In this document: piece after piece, positions 37,150-46,466 of the stretch
Layout of the letters: each line of letters starts with the position of its first letter
Numbering within the stretch: the stretch's first letter is position 1
Source: Saonia flava
GTDB lineage: Bacteria; Bacteroidota; Bacteroidia; Flavobacteriales; Flavobacteriaceae
Reading direction: 5' to 3'
Length of the DNA stretch: 64,000 bases
Assembly: GCF_011927795.1 (NCBI RefSeq)
Contig: NZ_JAATJJ010000002.1
Location: 1 to 64,000 of the forward strand
Made by a program: the position numbers and the translations under genes
The notes under the pieces: generated by a model
Databases searched by the model: none
What the model was told of the DNA's origin: nothing
Seen by the model: the letters and a program-made list of their open reading frames with translations, nothing else

Positions 37150-37157
37150 TACTTTTG
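37150..37157 (+). promoter_or_regulatory. -7 element of the btuFCD operon
   Basis: TACTTTTG fits TAnnTTTG and is 22 bases before the TTG start of btuF, giving a leader of only about 15 bases. No riboswitch is present on this strand. Confidence 0.55.
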
Positions 37158-37179
37158 AACATCATTCAATATTTTAGAT

Positions 37180-38325
37180 TTGGCTCGACTAAAAATCATC
37201 CTGTTACTTCTTCTTTTTTGTTCATGCAAACAATCCAAAAAAGAAGCTCTCCCCACTTCTGAAAAGTCAGAGACTTCATTAATTTCCCATGCTAAAGGTT
37301 TTACTATGGAAAAGTCAGATACTGGAATTACCACCATTAAAGTGACTTCGCCTTGGCCCAATGCTAACAAAAGTTTTGTCTATGCCTTAGTTCCAAAAGA
37401 GAAATTATCCATTGTTACCCTAAACAAAGACGAATATGATGCTATTGTGGCTGTCCCAGTTGAGCGAATTGTAAGTACTTCCACCACACACATTCCGGCC
37501 TTGGAAAGTTTAGGGGTTTTGGATAATTTAATTGGTTTTCCTGACACCCAGTATATTTCGTCCAATGCAGCTAGAAAACGAATTGATGGTGGGCAAATAC
37601 AAGAACTCGGAAACAATGAACAATTGAATACTGAAATGTTGATTGCAATACAACCCGATGTTGTATTCGGTTTTGGAATAGATAACCAAAATACCACATA
37701 TGAAACCATACAACAGGCTAATATTCCGGTAGTCTACAATGGGGATTGGACAGAAGAAACCCCATTGGGAAAGGCGGAATGGATAAAATTCTTTGCTCCA
37801 TTTTTTCAATTGGAAAAGAAAGCAGACAGTATTTTCAATGAAATTGAAAGCTCATATAAAGAAGCAAAAATACTTGCAAAAAAAGCAAATGTAAAACCTT
37901 CCATATTAAGTGGTGCTATGTATAAAGATGTATGGTACTTACCTGGTGGAAATAGCTGGGCCGCTAAATTTTTAGAAGATGCCAATGGCAATTATCTATG
38001 GAGTGATAAGGAAGAAACAGGAAGCTTATCCTTAAGCATTGAAAGTGTGCTGGAGATTGCCCAGCAAGCAAATTTTTGGATTGCACCTTCCCAATACACT
38101 TCTTACCAAGCCATGTTAAAAGGGAATCAACACTATGCACAATTTGATGCCTTTAAAAATAAAAAGGTCTACACTTTTTCCAGTACAGTTGGTGAAACTG
38201 GAGGGATATTGTATTATGAATTGGCTCCCAATAGACCCGATTTAGTTCTAAAAGACCTTATCCATATACTACATCCAGAACTCTTGCCCAATCACCAATT
38301 GTTCTTTTTTACTCCATTAAACTAA
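37180..38325 (+). CDS. btuF: Cobalamin ABC transporter substrate-binding lipoprotein (BtuF-like)
   Basis: A 381-residue class III binding protein. The only start that keeps the lipoprotein signal (KIILLLLLFCSC, lipobox Cys at about residue 17) is the TTG at 37180; the first internal ATG would remove it. Domain 1 begins RIVSTSTTHIPALESLGVLDNLIGF. The interdomain helix and domain 2 follow (PSILSGAMYKDVWYLPGGNSWAAKFL). It delivers a corrinoid or siderophore-like ligand to the permease. Its place opposite the riboswitch-controlled btuB favours cobalamin. Confidence 0.85.
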   Translation: MARLKIILLLLLFCSCKQSKKEALPTSEKSETSLISHAKGFTMEKSDTGITTIKVTSPWPNANKSFVYALVPKEKLSIVTLNKDEYDAIVAVPVERIVSTSTTHIPALESLGVLDNLIGFPDTQYISSNAARKRIDGGQIQELGNNEQLNTEMLIAIQPDVVFGFGIDNQNTTYETIQQANIPVVYNGDWTEETPLGKAEWIKFFAPFFQLEKKADSIFNEIESSYKEAKILAKKANVKPSILSGAMYKDVWYLPGGNSWAAKFLEDANGNYLWSDKEETGSLSLSIESVLEIAQQANFWIAPSQYTSYQAMLKGNQHYAQFDAFKNKKVYTFSSTVGETGGILYYELAPNRPDLVLKDLIHILHPELLPNHQLFFFTPLN

Positions 38326-38326
38326 A

Positions 38327-39358
38327 ATGAGGGTTCAAAAAACATATCAACTATCTTTTATCCTATTGCTATTTGCATTGTTCATTTGTTTTTGCCTGAA
38401 CATTAGCCTAGGTTCTGTGAGCATTCCTTTTGGCGATGTAATTAATTCTATCTTTAGTGGCGATGTAAAACAGGAATCATGGAGGTACATTGTACAAAAC
38501 TATAGAATTCCAAAAGCTATTACTGCTATATTAGTAGGTGGAGGACTTTCATTAAGCGGGCTTTTAATGCAAACCTTGTTCAGGAATCCACTGGCAGGTC
38601 CTTTTGTTCTGGGAATAAGTTCGGGTGCAAGTTTGGGTGCGGCATTATTAATTATGGGCACCTCTCTGTTTTCTGGAATACTGACATTTGATATTGTAAA
38701 TAATATCACTCTGGCCATCGCTTCCAGCATTGGTAGTTTTTTAGTATTGCTCACCGTCATGGTAGTTGCATCAAGAATTAAGGATACCATGGCCTTATTG
38801 ATAATAGGACTTATGTTCGGAAGTATTACAGCCGCATTGGTCAGTGTGCTTGCTTATTTTTCCAATGCAGAAAATCTACAGCGTTATATTTATTGGTCTT
38901 TTGGAAGTGTGGGTAATCTTTCATGGGTACAAGTGGGCATACTATTTATAGTTTTCATTAGTGGTCTGCTTCTTAGCATTATATTGATGAAAACCCTAAA
39001 TGCTTTTCTTTTAGGTGAAAACTACGCCAAAAGTCTTGGGGTAAATATTAAACAAAAAAGATTTCTGATTATTTTGGCAACTGGATTGTTGGCAGGTGGC
39101 ATAACGGCATTTGCAGGTCCTATTGCTTTTGTAGGTTTGGCGGTTCCCCATTTAACCCGACAAATTTTTAACACCACCGACCATAACATTTTAGTGCCTG
39201 CAGTGGTTATTTATGGGGCTATTTTAATGTTGTTGTGCGATATTTTGGCACAACTGCCAACATCGGCCTATGTATTGCCCATTAATGCAATTACATCTAT
39301 TATAGGAGCCCCAGTAGTAATATGGTTATTGGTTAGAAAAAGAAAAATGATATTTTAA
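38327..39358 (+). CDS. btuC: Cobalamin ABC transporter permease (BtuC/FecCD family)
   Basis: A 343-residue permease with about ten membrane segments. Characteristic text includes RIPKAITAILVGGGLSLSG, MQTLFRNPLAGPFVLGISSG, and late AGPIAFVGLAVPHLTRQIF with the coupling-helix region. It starts one base after the btuF stop and is followed after 12 bases by the ATPase. Confidence 0.92.
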   Translation: MRVQKTYQLSFILLLFALFICFCLNISLGSVSIPFGDVINSIFSGDVKQESWRYIVQNYRIPKAITAILVGGGLSLSGLLMQTLFRNPLAGPFVLGISSGASLGAALLIMGTSLFSGILTFDIVNNITLAIASSIGSFLVLLTVMVVASRIKDTMALLIIGLMFGSITAALVSVLAYFSNAENLQRYIYWSFGSVGNLSWVQVGILFIVFISGLLLSIILMKTLNAFLLGENYAKSLGVNIKQKRFLIILATGLLAGGITAFAGPIAFVGLAVPHLTRQIFNTTDHNILVPAVVIYGAILMLLCDILAQLPTSAYVLPINAITSIIGAPVVIWLLVRKRKMIF

Positions 39359-39370
39359 AATTAAAACACT

Positions 39371-40165
39371 ATCAAAACCTTAAAACAACATAATATCTTT
39401 TCTACCAAAAACCTTTCTATTGGCTATACCTCTAAAAAGGAGAAAATTTACATTGGAGAAAATATTGATCTAGGTCTAAACAAAGGTGAATTAGTCGCCA
39501 TTGTAGGTGTAAACGGTATTGGGAAATCTACACTATTACGAACTTTGGGGAATGTACAGTCAAAATTATCTGGTGAAATTTATTTAAAGGAAAAACCTTT
39601 GGACAGTTATCATTCCAATCAACTTGCAACGGAAATCAGTGTGGTACTCACTGAGCCTATTGCTTCAAAAAATTTAACTGTTCTGGAATTAATACGTTTA
39701 GGCAGGCAACCCTATACCAATTGGATTGGAAGCTTATCTAAAATTGATAAGGAAAAAATAATAAGGGCCATTGAGATGGTTGGTTTAAAAGAACTTGAAC
39801 ATAAAAAATGTTATGAATTAAGTGATGGGCAGTTCCAAAAGGTAATGATTGCCCGTGCATTGGCCCAAGACACCTCCATTATCCTCCTGGATGAACCCAC
39901 AACGCATTTAGATTTGTACCATAAAGCACAAATTCTAAAATTACTCCAGCAGATAGCACATGAGACCAAAAAAACTATAGTGTTTACAACCCATGAAATA
40001 GAACTGGGCATACAATTGGCTGATAAAATGCTCGTGATGGAGAATGATAAAAACAGTTTTGGGGCTCCAAAACAATTAATAGATGAAGGAAAATTTAATA
40101 CCCTGTTCCCAACAGACACTATATTTTTTGATGCAACTTCCGGCTCATTTAAAATAAAGAAGTAA
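39371..40165 (+). CDS. btuD: Cobalamin ABC transporter ATPase (BtuD-like) with a non-canonical start
   Basis: An ABC ATPase of about 264 residues. Walker A GVNGIGKST lies upstream of the first ATG/GTG/TTG in the frame (TTG at 39545), so the gene must start earlier. The frame is open back to a TAA at 39362-39364. The best candidate is ATC at 39371, reading IKTLKQHNIFSTKNLSIGY, 12 bases after the btuC stop. Other motifs are present: ELSDGQFQKVMIARAL (signature, with SDGQ instead of SGGQ), IILLDEPTTHLDLYHK (Walker B) and TTHEIELG (switch His). Either initiation occurs at ATC or the base at the start differs in life. Confidence 0.8.
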   Translation: MKTLKQHNIFSTKNLSIGYTSKKEKIYIGENIDLGLNKGELVAIVGVNGIGKSTLLRTLGNVQSKLSGEIYLKEKPLDSYHSNQLATEISVVLTEPIASKNLTVLELIRLGRQPYTNWIGSLSKIDKEKIIRAIEMVGLKELEHKKCYELSDGQFQKVMIARALAQDTSIILLDEPTTHLDLYHKAQILKLLQQIAHETKKTIVFTTHEIELGIQLADKMLVMENDKNSFGAPKQLIDEGKFNTLFPTDTIFFDATSGSFKIKK

Positions 40166-40212
40166 CATATTAACGCCAAACCTTTATCTTTACTACAAAG
40201 TATTTTTAACGA

Positions 40213-41562
40213 ATGAGCGAACTCTTAATTTACATAGTAATCGGGCTAGTATTTTTAGCTGGCGGCTTCTTTTTGGGCACTTATATCCAGAATTTAAAAA
40301 CAAAATCTAACCAAAGTGCATTGGTAACAAGTGAGGAGCATTTAAGAAGCTCATTGGCCATACAGGAAGAGAAATTAAAATACGCCGAAGAAGAGAAAAG
40401 TCAACTACGATTGGAAAATGCTCAACTGGACAATCAAATTATACGATACCAAGCAGATTTGGAAAACCTCCATTTAAAAAATACAGAACAGAAAGAAGAG
40501 GTAGAAAAACTTCAAGAGAAATTTACAAAGGAATTTGAAAATTTGGCCAATAAGATTTTAGAGGAGAAAAGTGAAAAGTTCACAAAAAGTAACAAAGAGA
40601 ATATTGAGAACATACTTAATCCATTAAAAGAAAAGATTAAAACTTTTGAGGAAAAAGTAGATAAGACCCATAAAGAAAGTATTGACTACCATGCAGCATT
40701 AAGACAACAGATTTTTGGTCTAAAGGAAATGAACGAGCAAATGAGCAAGGAGACCATTAACCTTACCAAAGCTTTAAAAGGCGATAGTAAAATGCAAGGG
40801 AATTGGGGAGAATTGGTTTTGGAGCGTGTCTTAGAGAAATCTGGGTTGGAAAAAGACAGGGAATATTCCGTACAGCAAAGTTTTACTAGGGAAGATGGAA
40901 CACGGGTGTTGCCAGATGTTATTATCCACCTGCCCGATGGTAAAAAAATGATTGTGGATTCCAAGGTATCCCTAACCGATTATGAGCGCTATGTAAATGC
41001 GGAGGATGAAGTAAAAGAGAAATATTTAAAAGATCATATTAATTCTCTTAGAAAGCATGTTGACCAACTATCTGAAAAAAAATATGAGGATTTGTATGAG
41101 ATGGAAAGCCCGGACTTTGTACTTATGTTCGTGCCCATTGAGCCTGCTTTTGCCGTTGCTATAAATAATGATAACAATCTGTACAATAAGGCTTTTGAGC
41201 AGAACATTGTGATTGTTACACCCTCAACCTTACTGGCAACATTAAGAACAATAGATTCTATGTGGAACAATGAAAAGCACCAGCGAAATGCTATTGAAAT
41301 TGCTCGCCAGGCAGGTGCTTTATATGATAAATTTGAAGGTTTTGTATCTGATCTTACCAAAGTGGGCAAGAAAATGGACGAGGCAAAAAGTGAGTACAAA
41401 GGAGCCATGAACAAATTGGTAGATGGCCGTGGAAATATTGTTACCAGTATTGAGAAACTCAAAAAAATGGGGGCAAAAGCCAAAAAATCCATTCCAGAAC
41501 CTATTTTAAAAAGAGCACAAGAAGATGAATTTGATGAGGAACCCAGAGAATTAAATTTATAA
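40213..41562 (+). CDS. rmuC: DNA recombination protein RmuC
   Basis: A 449-residue protein with an N-terminal membrane anchor (residues 4-25), a long coiled coil (about 35-150, rich in EEKLKYAEEEKSQL-type heptads) and the RmuC nuclease-like core (about 190-400, SKMQGNWGELVLERVLEKSGL, VDSKVSLTDYERY). RmuC limits inverted-repeat-driven rearrangements in E. coli; its biochemical activity is still little known. It is followed at short spacing by a small membrane protein and a thioesterase gene. Confidence 0.93.
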   Translation: MSELLIYIVIGLVFLAGGFFLGTYIQNLKTKSNQSALVTSEEHLRSSLAIQEEKLKYAEEEKSQLRLENAQLDNQIIRYQADLENLHLKNTEQKEEVEKLQEKFTKEFENLANKILEEKSEKFTKSNKENIENILNPLKEKIKTFEEKVDKTHKESIDYHAALRQQIFGLKEMNEQMSKETINLTKALKGDSKMQGNWGELVLERVLEKSGLEKDREYSVQQSFTREDGTRVLPDVIIHLPDGKKMIVDSKVSLTDYERYVNAEDEVKEKYLKDHINSLRKHVDQLSEKKYEDLYEMESPDFVLMFVPIEPAFAVAINNDNNLYNKAFEQNIVIVTPSTLLATLRTIDSMWNNEKHQRNAIEIARQAGALYDKFEGFVSDLTKVGKKMDEAKSEYKGAMNKLVDGRGNIVTSIEKLKKMGAKAKKSIPEPILKRAQEDEFDEEPRELNL

Positions 41563-41568
41563 ACCATA

Positions 41569-41934
41569 ATGAGAAAAGCACTCTTTATTGTAGTATCCGT
41601 TATTATTTTGGGACTAGCGGCTTATTTTGCCTTTATCTATTATGTACCTTTCAGTGAGGGCTATAGATCTGGGGAATTAATAAAATTTAGTAGAAAGGGC
41701 GTCATGGTAAAAACATGGGAGGGAGAAATGAGCCAGGGGATTTCTGGTGCCCAAATATTTTCATTTTCAGTTCAAGATAATGAAGGGGATGTAATTGAAA
41801 AATTAAAACAGTACCAAGGTCAATATGTCCAACTAAAATATATAGAAAGGTACAGAACCTTTTTTTGGCTGGGAGATACCAAGTATTTTATTACCGAAGT
41901 AAAACAAGAACGTTCACCACATTTTAGAGAGTAA
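41569..41934 (+). CDS. Small membrane protein of unknown function
   Basis: A 121-residue protein with one N-terminal membrane segment (residues 5-25) and a conserved outer part (YRSGELIKFSRKGVMVKTWEG, then QYVQLKYIERYRTFFWLGDTKYF). It belongs to a flavobacterial family that is sometimes mislabelled 6-phosphogluconate dehydrogenase because of gene order; the sequence has no such features. It sits 6 bases after rmuC and 1 base before the thioesterase gene. Confidence 0.72.
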   Translation: MRKALFIVVSVIILGLAAYFAFIYYVPFSEGYRSGELIKFSRKGVMVKTWEGEMSQGISGAQIFSFSVQDNEGDVIEKLKQYQGQYVQLKYIERYRTFFWLGDTKYFITEVKQERSPHFRE

Positions 41935-41935
41935 A

Positions 41936-42481
41936 ATGAAGACCTATAAAACAGCTAGAGAGTCCAAAGTTTCCATAACAGAATTAATGCTTCCCTCCCA
42001 TTCCAATTTTGGTGGAAAGGTCCATGGTGGGTATATTTTAAACTTAATGGACCAAATTGCTTTTGCCTGTGCTTCAAAACATTCCCAATGTTATTGTGTA
42101 ACAGCATCCGTAAACCGAGTGAATTTTTTAAATCCTATAGACGTGGGGGAACTGGTCACTTTAAAGGCATCCATCAATTACACGGGAAAAACATCCATGG
42201 TGGTAGGTGTTCGTGTTGAATCTGAAAATATCACCACAGGAAAAAAGAAACATTGTAATTCTTCCTATTTTACCATGGTTGCAAAAGATGAAAAGGGCAA
42301 AAACATTCCTATTCCTGGGCTGTTGATTCAAGATGAGCAAGGAATACGGAGATTTGCACGTAGCAAGCAACGAAAAGAAGAAGCTTTTTCTAGGGATACC
42401 CAATTTGATGAATCAAAATTTAAGGCAGAGGAACATTTAGAATTACTAAAAAAAGAAAATCTTAAGATTGTTCTAAAGTAA
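41936..42481 (+). CDS. Hotdog-fold acyl-CoA thioesterase
   Basis: A 181-residue YciA/BFIT-type thioesterase that hydrolyses acyl-CoA. The active-site text LPSHSNFGGKVHGGYILNLMDQ and the CYCVTASVNRVNFLNPIDVGE strand are clear. The C-terminal 40 residues are a charged extension. Its 3' end overlaps that of the convergent pgl gene by 20 bases. Confidence 0.88.
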   Translation: MKTYKTARESKVSITELMLPSHSNFGGKVHGGYILNLMDQIAFACASKHSQCYCVTASVNRVNFLNPIDVGELVTLKASINYTGKTSMVVGVRVESENITTGKKKHCNSSYFTMVAKDEKGKNIPIPGLLIQDEQGIRRFARSKQRKEEAFSRDTQFDESKFKAEEHLELLKKENLKIVLK

Positions 42482-43187
42482 TTTCTTTAGCCGCAGAAGT
42501 ATCCAAAAACCAATATAAAATTCCAGATGTAGGGGCTACCAAGGAAGCAGGGTACAATGAAGCCGTTTCTTCTTTGTTCATGATTTCCCTAACCTTTTCG
42601 GACTTACTGTCTCCTGTCACTAAAAAAGCAACTTCTTTGGCGTTATTGATCACTTGCCCGGTAAGGGTCACACGTCTTTGACCAGAATCTGGATGTATGG
42701 CCACCTCACAGTTATTTTCTGAATGCCATAAATGAATATTATATGGAAAAATAGATGCCGTATGTCCATCATCACCCATACCCAAAATAACCAAATCAAA
42801 TTGGGGAAGAGTATTGTTGATCGGTAACTTTTCCTCCAACAATTGACCATAAACAATTGCCTCATCTTCTGGAACATCTTCTCCTTTAACACGGTGCACA
42901 TTGGTATTGGGAATGTTAATTTTACTCAATAAATGCTCCACTGTCATTTTATAATTGCTTTCATCATCGGATGGCGGCACACAACGCTCATCTCCCCAGT
43001 AAAAATGAACTGTGGACCAGTCAATTTTATCCCTGTAGTTTTTAGACAAATAATCAAAAACCACTTTAGGTGTACTACCCCCCGAAAGAGCAATATGTGT
43101 AGTTTTATTGGCCTGAACCAGTTGCGCCAAATACTCGGAAAACGATTGGGCAACTGCTTCTTTTGAATTGTAAATTTTTAATTCCAT
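42462..43187 (-). CDS. pgl: 6-phosphogluconolactonase
   Basis: A 241-residue DevB/NagB-type lactonase, the second enzyme of the oxidative pentose phosphate pathway. Motifs are IALSGGSTPKVVFDYLS, VHFYWGDERCVPPSDDESNY and LVILGMGDDGHTASIFPYN. The ATG at 43187 fits the family start; a further upstream start would overlap the end of zwf. It follows zwf after 26 bases in the same operon. Confidence 0.94.
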   Translation of the reverse strand: MELKIYNSKEAVAQSFSEYLAQLVQANKTTHIALSGGSTPKVVFDYLSKNYRDKIDWSTVHFYWGDERCVPPSDDESNYKMTVEHLLSKINIPNTNVHRVKGEDVPEDEAIVYGQLLEEKLPINNTLPQFDLVILGMGDDGHTASIFPYNIHLWHSENNCEVAIHPDSGQRRVTLTGQVINNAKEVAFLVTGDSKSEKVREIMNKEETASLYPASLVAPTSGILYWFLDTSAAKEITLEQS

Positions 43188-43213
43188 TATAGATTTTAGA
43201 TAGTATTTTAGTA

Positions 43214-44746
43214 TTAAACAAGAACACAAAAATCTGGTTCGTCCGCCAATTTAGCTTCAGGATTTCGCCACATTCCAATTCCCTCTATTAAATTATCGGC
43301 ATTTTGGGGTCCCCATACGCCGGCTGAATATCCATACATCCTTACATCTTTACCATTTTTCCAGTAATCCAAAATAGGATCTACGAATTCCCAAGCAGCC
43401 TCTACTTCATCTGCCCTTGCATACAATGTGGCATCTCCTTGCATGGCATCCAAAAGTAGACGCTCATAAGCATCCATGACCGTTGTTTCCTCCAAACTGG
43501 AATAGTAGAAATCCATATTGGCACGTTCTACTTTAAAACCTTGGCCAGGAACTTTAACCCCTATCTTTACCAAAATACCCTCATCTGGTTGAATTCGGAT
43601 TATTAATTTGTTCGCCTTACTGCTCATATCGGAAGACTGGAACAATTGGTGGTGCGGTGATTTAAAATAAATTACGACCTCCGTTACTTTAGTGGGCATA
43701 CACTTGGCCGTTCGCACATAAAATGGCACATCTTGCCACCTCCAGTTGTCCACAAAAAATTTGATGGCGGCATAGGTTTCAGTTGTAGAATTAGGGTCTA
43801 CCCCTTCCTCTTCACGATACCCTTTTACCTTTTTTCCATTAATGGTAGATGCTATATATTGGGCCCTGATCGTATTATCATAAAGAACTTGCTCATCCCT
43901 CATAATACGTAAGGATTTTAACGCCTTTACCTTTTCATTACGTATATCATCTGGTTTGTCACTAATGGGGGGTTCCATAACTACTAGGGAGACAATCTGC
44001 AATAAGTGGTTTTGGAACATATCCCGTAGCGCCCCGGATTTATCATAATAACCTCCCCTTTTACCCACCCCTACACTTTCCGCATTGGTAATTTCTACGT
44101 GGTGAATGTAGTTTCTGTTCCAAAGAGGCTCAAAAATACTATTGGAAAAACGGGTAATCAACAAGTTCTGTACTGTTTCCTTCCCTAAATAATGGTCAAT
44201 TCTATATATCTGTGACTCGGCAAAATAGGTTTGCAGTCCCTTGTTTAATTCCTTGGCCGTTTCCAAGCTATATCCAAATGGTTTTTCAACTATTAATCGT
44301 TTCCATCCATTTGTCTGGTTGTTTAAATCCTGATCGGCCAAATTCTTTGCAATTGCCTCATATAAGGTAGGAGGAGTGGACAAGTAATAAATAATGTTTT
44401 CACCCGTACCAAACTTGTTGTCCAGGTCTAAAATTCTTTTCTGCAGTCTATCATAGGAAGTATCATAATCCTCCCCTAAATCTTCATAAAAAAAAGTGTT
44501 TGAAAACTCTTTGACTTTCTCTTCAGAAACTTTTGCTATTTTTTTCTTTAAAAATGGACTCTCTTCAATCACTCTTTTTCTAAACTCCCCATCTGTTAAA
44601 TTACTTCTACTAGCGCCTAGCACGATATAATTTTCAGGAAGCTGACCTGCAATAAAAAGGTCAAAAATGGCAGGTACCAATTTTCTGGCGGTAAGATCCC
44701 CTGAGGCACCGAAAATCACCAACATTTGATTGTCTGTTTTTCTCAT
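43214..44746 (-). CDS. zwf: Glucose-6-phosphate 1-dehydrogenase
   Basis: A 510-residue G6PD, first enzyme of the oxidative pentose phosphate pathway, making NADPH. The N-terminal dinucleotide motif VIFGASGDLTARKL, the active-site RIDHYLGKETVQNL and the substrate-binding EKPFGYSLE (with Lys) are present. It heads the zwf-pgl operon and is divergent from gnd, so the three pathway enzymes sit side by side. Confidence 0.96.
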   Translation of the reverse strand: MRKTDNQMLVIFGASGDLTARKLVPAIFDLFIAGQLPENYIVLGASRSNLTDGEFRKRVIEESPFLKKKIAKVSEEKVKEFSNTFFYEDLGEDYDTSYDRLQKRILDLDNKFGTGENIIYYLSTPPTLYEAIAKNLADQDLNNQTNGWKRLIVEKPFGYSLETAKELNKGLQTYFAESQIYRIDHYLGKETVQNLLITRFSNSIFEPLWNRNYIHHVEITNAESVGVGKRGGYYDKSGALRDMFQNHLLQIVSLVVMEPPISDKPDDIRNEKVKALKSLRIMRDEQVLYDNTIRAQYIASTINGKKVKGYREEEGVDPNSTTETYAAIKFFVDNWRWQDVPFYVRTAKCMPTKVTEVVIYFKSPHHQLFQSSDMSSKANKLIIRIQPDEGILVKIGVKVPGQGFKVERANMDFYYSSLEETTVMDAYERLLLDAMQGDATLYARADEVEAAWEFVDPILDYWKNGKDVRMYGYSAGVWGPQNADNLIEGIGMWRNPEAKLADEPDFCVLV

Positions 44747-44914
44747 TAAATAGAAAAGTTAACTACGTTTTATTTGTCTAACGAGGTACAAAAGTCGCCA
44801 TTTTTAGTTTAAATTTGATGTTTTAAACCTTGGAATTTAGTGATTATTTCTAGTTTCGTTAGAGGTGGCTCATTTGCCAAGAAGAATGTTAAATAAAAAA
44901 TGATTTTTAAGGAT

Positions 44915-46324
44915 ATGGCAGAAAAAAAGTATGATTTTGGATTGGTTGGTCTTGGTGTAATGGGACGTAATTTTATTTTAAATGTTGCTGATAATGGTTT
45001 TACGGCCTATGGTAACGACCTGGACAAAGAAAAAGTAAGTGCTTTAATTAAAGAAGGTGGTGATACCAACAAAGTGAATGCAACTTCTGATGCCACTACC
45101 TTTGTTTCTTCCTTGAGCACTCCAAGAAAAATTATGCTTTTGGTTCCTGCAGGGAAAGTGGTAGATATAGTTATAGAGAGTCTACTTCCTCTTTTGGACA
45201 AAGGTGATATCCTTATAGATGGTGGCAACTCTTTCTTTACCGATACAGACCGTAGGGAAGCCTATTTACAGGAAAAAGGAATTAATTTCTTTGGTTCTGG
45301 AGTTTCTGGGGGTGCCAAAGGCGCTCGTAGGGGGCCCAGTATTATGCCCGGAGGGAACAAGGAAGCCTACCAAAGTATAAAACCCATTTTTGAGGCCGTG
45401 TCCGCTAAATTTAAGGGAGAACCCTGTGTTGCCTATTTAGGTCCAAAATCTGCTGGAAATTATGTGAAAATGGTGCATAATGGTATTGAATATGGTATGA
45501 TGCAGCTTACTTCTGAAATCTATGATTTATTACGAAAAGTAGGCGGGTTGAACAATGACGAACTGCATGACGTTTTTAGTACGTGGAACCAAGGTAGGTT
45601 ACAGTCCTTTTTAGTTGAAATTACCTCACAAATCTTTAAGCAGGAAGATGATAAAGGTGATGGCAGACTGGTTGATAAAATTTTGGACAAGGCCAAACAA
45701 AAAGGAACGGGAAAATGGACTTCCCAAAATGCCATGGATTTAGGAATTCCAGTACCCACCATTGACATAGCTGTTAGTATGAGGGAAATATCTGCCCTAA
45801 AAGAGGAACGTATTTTGGCCGATTCCCTATATAGCCGTCCTACCCCCACAGCTATGGATAAAGTTGAGTTGATAAAAATGGCCGAGGAGGCCCTCTATTT
45901 TTCTTTTATTTCTGCGTACGCCCAAGGATTGCACCAACTTTTGGACGCCTCCAATGAATATGGGTATGAGCTGGATTTAGCAGTGATTGCCAAAATATGG
46001 AGGGCAGGCTGTATAATTAGAGCAGAATTATTGGAAGACATTACTAAAGCTTACCAAGCAGATAAAAAACTGGCCAACTTATTATTGGCACCAACATTTG
46101 TGGAGAAAGTACAAAGCACGGTAGATTCTGCCAGAGAAGTAGTGGCCTATGCTGCTAAGAACGGAGTTCCTGTTCCTGGGTTGTCCAATTCACTCACCTA
46201 TTTTGATGCCTATACCTCAGAAAAGCTGCCACTAAATTTAATACAGGCCCAAAGGGACCATTTTGGTTCGCATACCTATGAGCGTACAGATATGGAAGGT
46301 ATTTTTCATACCGAGTGGGAATAA
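44915..46324 (+). CDS. gnd: 6-phosphogluconate dehydrogenase, decarboxylating
   Basis: A 469-residue enzyme that oxidatively decarboxylates 6-phosphogluconate to ribulose 5-phosphate. Motifs are FGLVGLGVMGRNF, GSGVSGGAKGARRGPSIMPG and KSAGNYVKMVHNGIEYGMM (catalytic Lys), with the long helical C-domain ending HTEWE. An in-frame ATG at 44900 would add five residues; 44915 (MAEKKYDFG) fits homologues better. The cassette array begins about 100 bases after its stop codon. Confidence 0.95.
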   Translation: MAEKKYDFGLVGLGVMGRNFILNVADNGFTAYGNDLDKEKVSALIKEGGDTNKVNATSDATTFVSSLSTPRKIMLLVPAGKVVDIVIESLLPLLDKGDILIDGGNSFFTDTDRREAYLQEKGINFFGSGVSGGAKGARRGPSIMPGGNKEAYQSIKPIFEAVSAKFKGEPCVAYLGPKSAGNYVKMVHNGIEYGMMQLTSEIYDLLRKVGGLNNDELHDVFSTWNQGRLQSFLVEITSQIFKQEDDKGDGRLVDKILDKAKQKGTGKWTSQNAMDLGIPVPTIDIAVSMREISALKEERILADSLYSRPTPTAMDKVELIKMAEEALYFSFISAYAQGLHQLLDASNEYGYELDLAVIAKIWRAGCIIRAELLEDITKAYQADKKLANLLLAPTFVEKVQSTVDSAREVVAYAAKNGVPVPGLSNSLTYFDAYTSEKLPLNLIQAQRDHFGSHTYERTDMEGIFHTEWE

Positions 46325-46466
46325 GAATATGCACAAGCTTTTTTAGACGCATAATACAACCTTAAAGATTTCATATCTTAGTTCCTTATATAAGAGATAT
46401 ATAAATCATATGATCTATATTCACTTGTTGGCAAAAATATTATCAATAAATGACCATTTAGCTGAT

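Noticed and set aside
39545-40165. Short ATPase starting at the TTG codon
   Set aside because: This version lacks Walker A, which lies intact in the same frame just upstream.
46410-46466. Longer N-terminus for the cassette 1 protein
   Set aside because: It would span the cassette border at 46427, whereas the ATG at 46467 lies inside the cassette like the other genes.
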